A stretch of 64,000 nucleotides of DNA, taken from Caenorhabditis elegans (Eukaryota > Nematoda > Chromadorea > Rhabditida > Rhabditidae). Position 1 is the stretch's first letter. Every line of letters begins with the position of its first letter. Below the pieces are notes generated by a model. That model searched no databases and was not told the origin of the DNA. It was given only the letters and a program-made list of their open reading frames with translations. Shown here piece by piece: positions 54,985-64,000 of the stretch. The translations under genes and the position numbers were made by a program. Location: the NCBI RefSeq assembly GCF_000002985.6, contig NC_003284.9, forward strand, positions 310,001 through 374,000, in the 5' to 3' direction.

Positions 54985-57683
54985 TCAATTCTCACTCTGA
55001 CGGCGGAAGCATGTGAGAAACAGTTGGTAAAAAACAAATCGCGGCTGTGGAATAACTCGACGAGTAGGCAAAGTGCTCGATTGGATCTCCTGTCTTGGAT
55101 TGACAAACCTCTTGTTGAACATGAACTCAATCTGATGAATGTTTCTCAACATCACGTTGAAACTAGCCCGACGCTCCTGAAAAGATAGATGAAAAAAAAT
55201 TGTAGAAAAAAAAAGAAGCTTGATTGTTGAAACTCCCTCCGTTTGTCTATGTTTTGTTTCAGCTTGTTCCAGCTTTGATTCAGTTTTTTCAGAATTTTTT
55301 TTTGGAAATGAGCAAATTGACTGTAGTTGCTGCAAATTTATTAAAAAATTAATTCAAAATATATTTTCTCTATTTAAGAAAAACAACAATGAAATATTGC
55401 TAGAAAGACAATATTTCGACCTAAATATCTCAAAATTCCCTTAAATTTGTTATCTTGACCTTCACAAGTACACTAATCAAATTGAGAAAACAACAATTTT
55501 CTCAAAAAACCACCTAAAAATATGATTTCAATTTCAGCAAAAGTGAGCTGGCTGGAAATCCCTTCAAATTATTTCTCTCAAACTTTTCCATTAAACTAAA
55601 TCGACAATTTTGGTATACTCAAAAACACTTGGCATGCATACTTTCGGAGCAGTGCTTCGACAAAGTTGTGTTCAGACCTAAAAATTGAAGATTTGTTCCA
55701 GTTAAAGTGCCCTAGCTTAAAATTTCTTTAAATTTTTTCCTTAATCTTTACTAGTATATCAAACCGGCAATTGCCTATGAATCTATATAAAGACACTAGA
55801 TTCATAGTTTTAGGTGGTTTTTTGAAAAAAATTGTCGTTTTTCTCGAAAACGAAGTAGGCAAGAGGGTATAAAAGTTTATTAAAATTGTAGATCTCAATT
55901 TGATTAGTGTATTTGTGAAGTTTAAGAAAACAATTTAAGGAATTGTTGAGATATTTAGGTAGAAAGATTGTCATTTTATTAATATTTCATTGTTGTTTTT
56001 CTTAGATAGAGAAAATATATTTTGAATTAATTAATAAAAAAAAACAAAGCTGGAACAAGCTGAAACAAAACATAGACAAACGGAGGGAGTTTCAACAATC
56101 AAGCCTCTCTCGTGAGAAAAAATTAAATTTTGGAACATCTTTTTTCGAATTTTTGTTTAAAAATCCACACTGTTTCTAGTGAATTCATGAAATTAAAGTT
56201 GTGTGACGTTTCCCAAAATTTTTAGAGGTCAAACTATGTGCCACACAATAACATTCGCTTACTTCGGTGAACGAGTAGTTGCCAAACTGAAACGCGTTTT
56301 GATAGCATCGATACAAGTCCAAGATCAATACTTGAATTCCTTTGCGGCGGTTTTCGGCAGTGAACTGAAAATATTGGGTGAATTGGTTTTGTAAAATATT
56401 CATGAACAACTCAAGGACTGACACAGCCACTAAATAAAGCAGGGATTTCAGAAAAAAACACTCAATTTCCATACAAAAAATTCCAACTTTACAACCAAGC
56501 TTAACAAAGTAGCCAAAGATTTAATATTTTATTTGAAGTTTGTTTTGTCTTCCTAGAAATTACACACTTAACGTTATTCCTTTAGTTAGTAAGAAATTTC
56601 GTTCACAGCTTCATTGGTTTCTGCAACTTCTAAAGGGATTTTAACAACTTTTTATAAATGTTTTGTTTCAAGTTGCAAGGATTTGCTTTAATGTTGGTAC
56701 GTTTTGCCCAGCATATGAAACATTTTCATGGTCGTCACTTTATTTTAGTACCCACAATGTTGAAAATAAGTTTTTTTAGAAAAAAAGTTAAGTGCAAAAA
56801 TTATTTTCACAAAGTTTTCTACAGTTTGCAGCTTGTTGTTTGATCACAGATTGACTGGGAAATAAATATAATGCAAAATTTTAAACGTAGAACTCAAATT
56901 TCATACTTAGAACATAATTCAAAAAAGCCCATTCAATTGTTTGACAGAGCAGTGGTTATATTGAAACACAAAATTAAAAATGGATGCAAAAAAAGTGTAA
57001 ACAACGTATTTCTAAGAAGATTCAAAAACTGGTTTTTTGTGAATCATGTTTTATTTTTTGTATGAACTGACATGGTAGATTTTGACAGAATAGCAAAATG
57101 CATTAAATTGAAAATTTGGCGGAAATTATTTTCTTATCAAAATTTGTTTCCTAGTTTCAAAGTTGTGGGTCACTTAGTAATTCTACTGAAAAAAGGACCC
57201 ATCGGATGGTAGCTCCTGTATGCTATTTTCATGCGACATTTAAGTTTAATATTGCTCCTCAAAAAATGGGGATAAAAACCTCAGTTCTCATACTGTTTTG
57301 ACAAATAATCTAACTTGAAAATATTATAGAACAACTACAAAATGTGTTACGGGCAAACTTTGTCTCTGATAGTGAGACTAGCAGACTAAAAGAACAGATT
57401 GTATCTGTTTTAGTTTTTTTCTACTTACCAAAACTTCGCAGTGCTCCTCCAGAAGTGCGTTTTGCTCACGAAGCTTGTTCTAAACTTGAGATTTGTTTCT
57501 ACAAAATGGATATTCTAAACTCACGAGTTCTTCTGGGGTTGCCACACGATTCCTCGGAGGAGAGGCTTGGTTTGTCGGGCTTAATTTGGAAAGCGTCTGC
57601 ATTTTCAGCAAGTATCTGAATAAGTGATAAAAAATCCTGAATACAAAAGTTTTGGAAATGGCTCACCTCATTCGCCACCTCAT
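54985..57683 (-). CDS. small helical protein with a leucine-zipper-like segment (5 exons, 150 aa)
   Basis: Minus-strand exons 57683-57667, 57615-57525, 57479-57429, 56364-56263 and 55176-54985 join in frame to TGA. The sequence TPEELNKLREQNALLEEHC forms a heptad-like coiled coil at about residues 32-50. It is followed by ENRRKGIQVLILDLYRCYQN and RASFNVMLRNIHQIEFMFNK, and ends with FVFYQLFLTCFRRQSEN. I do not recognise the family. The C-terminus resembles that of the 113-aa protein at 48,673-50,198. I chose the second ATG (57,683) because only that frame stays open through all exons. The first ATG (57,693) opens another frame that stops in exon 3. Exon 1 is very short, so a further 5' exon is possible. 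The last intron contains an 890-bp palindrome. Confidence 0.6.
55216..56105. repeat. 890-bp palindrome in the last intron of the 150-aa gene
   Basis: GCTTGATTGTTGAAACTCCC with TCCGTTTGTCTATGTTTTGT (55,217) is exactly inverted at 56,065-56,104 (ACAAAACATAGACAAACGGA; GGGAGTTTCAACAATCAAGC). The inner arms AATATATTTTCTCTATTTAA and TTAGATAGAGAAAATATATT continue it. Confidence 0.9.
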
Positions 57684-57966
57684 TATACCTCATTTTTTCT
57701 TAGTTTTTGCGTGGGTAATAAATTGTGCATTATGTTTCTTAGAAATATTCTGTGTCACGATATGAAAATGTAGCAGTTTGCTCGAGAGGTTATTAGGTGT
57801 GCCTAATTGCTTACAATTTAAGATGTGATTTTGCCAAAATGGTGGAACGGGCTCAACGGTCACCGGACTGAACAAGTAATCTTTCAAGAAAGGGTCGAAA
57901 ACAAGTAAATTTCGGCTTGGCGGAAAATAGTCAAAAAAAATGTAATATCAACATTTTAACAGTCAC

Positions 57967-58400
57967 AGTGGGTGGCAATTTTTTTTTGTTTTTGTCGACG
58001 AATTCGGCAAATCGGCAAATCGACGGTTTGTCGATTTGCCGGAAATAATCCATTCCGACAAATTGCCAATTTGCCGATTGCTGGATATCAGATTTTCCGG
58101 AAATGTTTGGTAGAATTCGGAAACACTCAAAACTGTGCCTTTTTGAAATTTTTCCTCGTTTTCTTCAGATATTCTCATCGAATTTGTTTACGTTTAAAAA
58201 TATATGCAGGAACATTCATAGGTTGCGTACAACTTTGCCGATTGAAATTTAAATTCTGAAATTTTCAAAAAAAGTGCAAAACCGCAATTTGCAGAAAATG
58301 TTTGGTAATTGCTGTTTTTTCGGTAAATTCGGCAAATCGGCAATTTGTTGGTTTTTTAATGGCAAATCGGTTTGCCAATCTGCCATAAAAGTTTCATAAA
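57967..58400. repeat. GGCAAATCGGCAAA family repeat
   Basis: CGACGAATTCGGCAAATCGG (57,998) and AATTGCCAATTTGCCG (58,061-58,076) are followed by a second cluster, AATTCGGCAAATCGGCAATT, at 58,325. Confidence 0.7.
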
Positions 58401-59048
58401 GTGCCAGAAATTTTGCAGGCTTTTTTTTTTGTTTTTTTGTGGTGTAATCGAATTCAAGACTATGCTCAAAAACGTTTAATTTTAAACATGATAGTTTGTG
58501 GTTTTGAATTGAAAATTTGAAACATAGTTAGTTTTTTAATAAAAGTATAATGCCGTGAAAATAAACACATAACGAGATGAAAATCCATTACAAACCTATT
58601 AGCTTTACCGCTACAATTGCAAGAGTTGCAGAAAAAATTATTGTCATCAGAGATAGAACTAATAGTAAGGCCAATTACTATCCCCACGTGCTCTTGAGCA
58701 ATCGGAGCTGTGTGGATTTTTTCACTTGTGCCACACCCGATGGATAGCTAAAAACTTTTTTTATTAAATATGTCTTATATTCTCACTTAGCCGTGAATTT
58801 TTTTTAAACCTATTCCAGCATGACTAAATGCATTATTAGTAGGTTTTTAGAAACTTACGATCAAACATTTTTTCCAAATCGCGAGATGTTGAGTGCCATT
58901 TTTGACATTTTTTAATGTAAATTTCAAAATCATGTGTTACTTTAATTTAAGTTTCGAGCAAGACCCATTCCTTCAATACACCAATTTATGAAACAAAAAT
59001 ACATTTTCACAACTATTGACATGTTCATCTGCATAAGAGCATACTAAC

Positions 59049-59482
59049 TTGAAGGTGGAGAAGCGCCAGTGGGGAAAGTGGTAAAAACTACTCCTATGGT
59101 GCCGAAATGACCAAATATCATAGTAAAATTTTATTTTTATTTGAAAATTTTTTTATATACTGTCAAAAAGTGACAATTACTCAGTTATTGCCATTCATAA
59201 TTTTGGAAGTCGGCCAAAAAAATTGTTTTTCCTACGGTTTTTATATTTTAATTTTGTTTTAATTAGTTGTATTAAAACATTGTAGGGGTAGGAACATGCG
59301 ACATTGCTTTATATTTTCTCAAAAGCTCATGTTTTTGAAAATTTTGGAAATTTGTAAAAACTTTGACCAAAAATTATGAAAAATCTAAAACATTTTTGAG
59401 TGCTTTATTATCATATTTGATTGTTTTGGATCATTATAAATTTATTTAAACAAAATCCCCACTGGCCTTACTCCACCTTTAA
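59049..59482. repeat. TTAA-type palindromic element
   Basis: TTGAAGGTGGAGAAGCGCCA (59,049) faces CCACTGGCCTTACTCCACCT plus TTAA (59,459-59,482). The internal sequence CAGTTATTGCCATTCATAAT resembles that of the copy at 16,529-17,146. Confidence 0.8.
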
Positions 59483-60938
59483 GCTTTAAAGAAAATAATT
59501 TTTCTGCGCACTTTTTTACCTTTGAAGTCCGTGGGATTGTTCCTTAATTTGATTATTGCAAACTTTTGATAAACTTAAAATAATTAAATTATGGGAAAAG
59601 TCTGACATTTTTGGAAACTTTCTTCTTTTTTTAAAATCTAATTATTATATTATTTGACCCGAAAATGCCAAATTTTTTTTTCTTTAGAACATGCCTTTAT
59701 ACCACGATGACCAAGTATCATAGTAAAAAAAATCAAAAAATTTTTCTATATTTTATATGATTTTTGAAAATTGGAAAAATCGCAATTTTGCCTTTTTCCT
59801 GTTTAAGTTATCGCCAAGAGAATTCGTTCGATGCAGGAAGCCTGTACGTTCTAACTTTTCAATTTTTTTTCTCTCATTATCTACCAATTTTCATGTTTTC
59901 AGTGTTTTTTGCACGAAATTTAAAGATAAAGTCGAGATGAATGCAAATTTAAAATTGTTATTTTTTTTCTTTCTTACGCTTGTGAAGTAGCCATTGTATT
60001 TAATTCTATTCTATGCAAAATCAATTTTTTTTCCATACATTGCTCTTCGAGGTAAAATTTACCCCGTTTACAATCCATGCATCTGCTACCATCTGCTTTG
60101 TGTCTTTTCCCCCTCTAAGAAAACCTTATTCCAGCCTCATTTGTCCTTTTTTTCTCTGTCAGTCTCTCACTTGTTTTTATTTTCAACGCTCAACCAAAAT
60201 CATTGACTGAGTTATGCCCATTTTAGTTTAGCATTTTAGCAAAATGTATGTTTAGTTAGTTTTTAAATTGTAATAATCTGCGTCTTTTGTGTTATCAATT
60301 TTCCGGAAAATGTTATTTCTGAAAAAAATGTAAAAATGTTGGGGTTGCTTGAAGTTTTCAAACTGTTGAATCGCTTCAGTAATCGCCATTGAAAAAAACA
60401 AGTAGAATAATCCAGTGGGAAAAAAGTTGAAACAATTGAACCACTTTTTCAAAAATCTAAAGAACCGCCGCTGAAATAAAATATTTATTTTTAGTCCGAG
60501 TGAGTACATAATGTATTGTTTCTATGTAGTAGAACTGAAATCTTTTCATTTTTTCCTGAAAAATGTGTCCTCAAAAAAACTTTTAAAATGTTAAAATATC
60601 AAAATTCTATTTTATATTTTTCCCTTATATTTATATTTTAAAAAAAGTAAAACTTTGCCGTATTTCAAAAATTCTATTAAATTTTACACTTTCAATTTCT
60701 TCCAATAGATTGATTGACCGGAAAACTGAAATTCTTAAACTCTACGCAACCTGCGTCCGCTGTAGATCAGAGTAACAATCGAGCAATAAAATAAAAACTT
60801 TTTCTGTTTGCGCTGGCTTTTTGTAATCTTTTTGCACTTACTTCTAACATAATTGCAATCATTTTTACAATTTTATTGACGGACTCGCTAAGATACTGAA
60901 ATGAAATTGTAGATTTTTCAATAATTATGCATTTGGAT

Positions 60939-61435
60939 CAGGGGTGGGCAGCAATTTCTGTTTGGCAATTTTTTTATCCACATGTTTATTTTTTAGTTTT
61001 TATCCACAAACCGGCAATTTGCCGGTTTGCCGATTTACAGGGAATTTTCATTTTTGGCAAATTGCCAATTTGCCGTCGATCAAGTTTGCCGGAATTGTTT
61101 AGAGTAATTTTTTCAGAAGACGGAACTACTTTAAACTTAGCCTTGTTGAAATTTTATTCCCGTTTTCTCTTGATATTTTTTATAGGATTTGCTTATTTTT
61201 CAGAATAGATTTAGGAACATTCACAGGATACAATTTTGCCGATTGAAATTAAAATATTGAAATTTCAAAAAAAAAAAGTGCAAAACCACAAAAACAATTT
61301 ACCGAAACTGTTCGGCAAATTTGGCAAATCGCCCATTTGCCGGTTTATCGATTTTCCGGAAATTTTCAATTCCGGCTATGTGCCAAATCGCCGGAAGTTT
61401 CAATTCCGGCAATTTTCCGATTTGTCGGAAAAAAC
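60939..61435. repeat. GGCAAATCGGCAAA family palindrome
   Basis: CAGGGGTGGGCAGCAATTTC (60,939) opens it. CCGGCAATTTGCCGGTTTGC (61,012), GGCAAATTGCCAATTTGCCG (61,057) and TTCCGGCAATTTTCCGATTT (61,401) are its inner motifs. The right end is eroded. Confidence 0.7.
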
Positions 61436-62253
61436 AACGATTGCATTGAGAAACCACTCCCGCAAAAAATAATAAAAAATCTTGAGTACTAAGTTTGTTG
61501 CAGATTGTGGAGTGTGCAGGAGTTGCTCCAAACTAGACAAAACTCCCGAAAGGCTAAGATTGTAGCAAAAATCCCTAATTTCTATGAAAGAATATGTAGG
61601 AGTTTCTCTTTACGCAAGAGTTTCACTTCATTTAGGACTTTTTATTTTTGCCCGAGCATGAGATCATGAGAATTCCTACCGTTCCTCGTAGTGAAGGGAC
61701 CTGCGTTTCTATTCGAAACATGCTCCACGGCACTTCGATATTTCGCGCCAAACCGGTAAGCATTATGACGATCTCATGGTTTCTTATTATTCATGTCTTC
61801 GTTAACGATCAGCGATGAAGGAGGAGTCTCCCCGATAACCGATCGATACGTTTATTCCGCGTTGCACCACACACACTCGTCTGTTACACAGTTCTTCATC
61901 TGGTGCGCGCTCTTTTTGATCGATCATACCTGCGTACGCATTCACCCTACACCCTCTTCCAATACCATTGCACACTAACCTCTTCTGTGCGCGCGCTCTG
62001 TTATCTTGCGCAAGAGACACATCTCACCCTCTCTCTTTCAAATGCCTTTGAATTTAGTTGGTGTTGCCTTTCATTCCTTTGCTGTGCGACTGTGCTGACG
62101 CTGTTTTTCTATTGATCTCTATTCTAAAATATAATTAACTAAATTATAAATACACAAACTATTCTTCTATTTTTTCTCGCTCTCTTTTTTCAGTTTCTTA
62201 CATAAAATTTTCAAGTTCATAAAATTTCTTTCAGGTAATTTGCACAACTAATC

Positions 62254-64000
62254 ATGGATCTCCTAGACAAAGTAATGGGTGAGATGGGCTCTAAGCCAGG
62301 CTCAACTGCCAAAAAACCAGCCACATCTGCGTCATCCACACCACGTACAAATGTTTGGGGCACTGCAAAAAAGCCATCCAGCCAACAGCAGCCACCGAAG
62401 CCACTTTTCACTACTCCGGGCTCACAGCAAGGATCTCTTGGAGGTCGGATTCCAAAAAGAGAGCATACCGATCGCACAGGTCCCGATCCAAAACGAAAGC
62501 CACTGGGAGGATGTGGGTTTTTTAGCAAGCGAAATTTGCACATATAATTGATTTTTAGTGTCGGTGCCGGATTCATTCAATAATTTTGGTACGTTTCGGG
62601 TACAAATGAATGCTTGGAATTTAGATATTTCTAAAATGGACGAGAGAATTAGCAGAATAATGTTTCGTGCCACATTGGTTCACACGGATGGACGTCGCTT
62701 TGAACTTTCTCTTGGCGTTTCGGCATTCTCCGGAGAGTAAGTGTATTTCTTTTTCATATTATATACAATTAAATGAATATTTTAGCGTCAACCGTCAACA
62801 AAGACGTCAAGCTCAATGCCTGCTCTTCCGGGCATGGTTCAAACGAAATCCTGAGCTGTTCAAAGGTATGACTGATCCGGCAATCGCTGCATACGACGCT
62901 GCGGAAACTATCTATGTGGGATGTAGCTTCTTTGACGTCGAGTTGACCGAGCACGTATGCCATCTGACAGAAGCTGACTTTTCGCCACAAGAATGGAAAA
63001 TCGTTTCTCTCATCTCACGTCGGAGTGGGTCGACATTTGAAATTCGCATCAAGACAAATCCACCAGTGAGTTTCTTGAGCCGTCTATATCTTATCGACGC
63101 TGAAAATTTGAAACAGGAATTTTGACTTCAAAAGTTCACAAAAAGTTACCAATGAAGACGACTGTAAAAACATAAGTCCTGAAAGCACGGTATGACAACG
63201 TTTTCAGATTCTTAACTCATCTTTTAGCGTCTTTTCCTTTTGTATTTTGGCTGTCCCCGAGAACTTAAAGTGAAATGTTTGGGCGCTCTGATTTGAGCAA
63301 ATTTCATGTTGCAGTTTTTATTTTTATTTAAACGGCTTCTTTTCAAACTACTACACAAACCTATATAAAAAACATGTCATTCTCCTTTTTATTTTTTCAA
63401 AAAAAAATTACAGATCTACACGCGTGGACCAAACGCTTTGACATTGGAGAACCGTTCTGAGCTAACACGTATCATTGAAGCTATAACAGACCAATGTCTT
63501 CACAATGAGAAGTTTTTGCTCTATTCGTCGGGAACTTTCCCCACGAAGGGGGGCGATATTGCCAGTCCCGACGAGGTTACTCTGATTAAGTCAGGATTCG
63601 TGAAGACTACAAAAATTGTGGATCGGGACGGTGTACCAGATGCAATTATGACCGTTGACACAACAAAATCGCCATTCTACAAAGATACGTCTCTCCTCAA
63701 ATTTTTCACTGCCAAAATGGATCAACTTACAAATAGTGGTGGAGGACCCAGAGGCCACAATGGTGGCAGAGAGCGTCGCGATGGCGGCGGGAACAGTAGA
63801 AAATACGATGATAGACGCTCACCGCGTGATGGTGAAATTGATTATGACGAGAGAACTGTCTCACATTATCAAAGACAGTTTCAAGACGAACGCATTTCGG
63901 ATGGTATGCTGAACACTCTCAAGCAGTCTCTCAAAGGATTGGATTGTCAGCCGATTCATCTTAAAGACTCGAAAGCCAATCGTTCAATCATGATAGACGA
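62254..64000 (+). CDS. sago-2: worm-specific Argonaute (WAGO type), N-terminal part, probably SAGO-2
   Basis: Exons 62254-62512, 62559-62736, 62786-63065 and 63414 to the window end join in frame; the gene continues beyond 64,000. The ATG follows an SL-type acceptor by 19 bases. The N-terminus MDLLDKVMGEMGSKPGSTAK leads into a basic, serine/proline/glutamine-rich tail. From about residue 85 comes the Argonaute N domain (DSFNNFGTFRVQMNAWNLDI; RISRIMFRATLVHTDGRRFE). Then come the linker and the start of the PAZ region (TVDTTKSPFYKDTSLLKFFT), interrupted by a glycine/arginine-rich insert (GHNGGRERRDGGGNSR). WAGO proteins bind secondary 22G small RNAs and silence targets in RNAi. Most lack slicer residues, but the PIWI domain is outside the window. 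SAGO-2 and PPW-1 are close paralogues. I prefer SAGO-2 because it and mbtr-1 both map, as I recall, to the left of chromosome I. Confidence 0.75.

Larger units (their letters stand above)
57684..62253. other. repeat-filled spacer between the 150-aa gene and the Argonaute
   Basis: I see no gene. It holds three palindromic elements (listed separately) and AT-rich sequence. The last 600 bp (about 61,650-62,233) are richer in pyrimidine runs (CTCACCCTCTCTCTTTCA) and probably contain the Argonaute promoter and outron. CTTTCAG at 62,234, 19 bases before the ATG, is the likely SL acceptor. Confidence 0.5.

Noticed and set aside
61793..62115. ORFs on both strands just upstream of the Argonaute
   Set aside because: Overlapping frames in both directions in a promoter-like, pyrimidine-rich stretch; no splice or family support.
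1..64000. CRISPR arrays, bacterial operons, rRNA genes or telomeric TTAGGC tracts
   Set aside because: None seen; the tandem repeats here lack spacer structure and the sequence is a nematode nuclear genome.

Overview
The window is nuclear DNA of a Caenorhabditis nematode, most likely C. elegans. The base composition is AT-rich. Introns are short with TTTTCAG-type acceptors, several start codons sit directly behind a splice acceptor as expected for SL trans-splicing, and palindromic, TTAA-flanked and mariner repeats fill the introns and spacers. Two genes look familiar: an MBT-repeat gene (43,620-47,721, probably mbtr-1) and the 5' part of a worm-specific (WAGO-type) Argonaute (62,254 to the window end, probably sago-2). 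From memory both map to the left part of C. elegans chromosome I, so I take the window to come from there. This is recognition, not a database result.

Layout. 1-5 kb: a tiny cysteine-rich secreted-peptide gene (minus), a perfectly regular 94-bp tandem array, and a 117-aa single-helix membrane or secreted protein gene (plus). 5-16 kb: mostly repeats, including two minisatellites, a hairpin element with a doubtful minus-strand gene, and a 3.4-kb TTAA-flanked element with terminal inverted repeats. 16.1-23.7 kb: a 14-exon plus-strand gene for an unrecognised 1,066-aa protein. One of its introns holds a 123-bp tandem repeat followed by a 40-bp minisatellite that is a nearly continuous run of heat-shock-element pentamers. 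25.2-27.7 kb: a minus-strand gene that I can place only in part. 28.8-37.2 kb: an 8-exon minus-strand gene (750 aa, unrecognised) carrying a dead mariner, which itself carries a tRNA-derived SINE-like insertion. 37-43 kb: repeats, including an array of E2F-like GGCGGGAAA motifs nested in a palindrome and a tRNA-like pseudo-promoter, ending in a tRNA-Leu(AAG) gene. 43.6-47.7 kb: the MBT gene. 48.7-57.7 kb: three small genes for basic, helical proteins, of which the first and third share features, with palindromes and a second dead mariner between them. 57.7-62.2 kb: repeat-filled spacer. 62.25-64.0 kb: the Argonaute N-terminus and a PAZ region split by a glycine/arginine-rich insert, running off the end.

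How it fits together. I see no single pathway across the window. The recurring theme is a small-RNA effector (Argonaute) and a chromatin-reader-like protein (MBT) lying among transcribed palindromes that would fold into long double-stranded RNA. The most unusual items are the heat-shock-element minisatellite inside an intron, the E2F-like arrays, the cysteine-rich peptide, and the small helical genes at 48.7-57.7 kb. Exon models were derived by hand and checked for reading-frame continuity; none is backed by transcript data.
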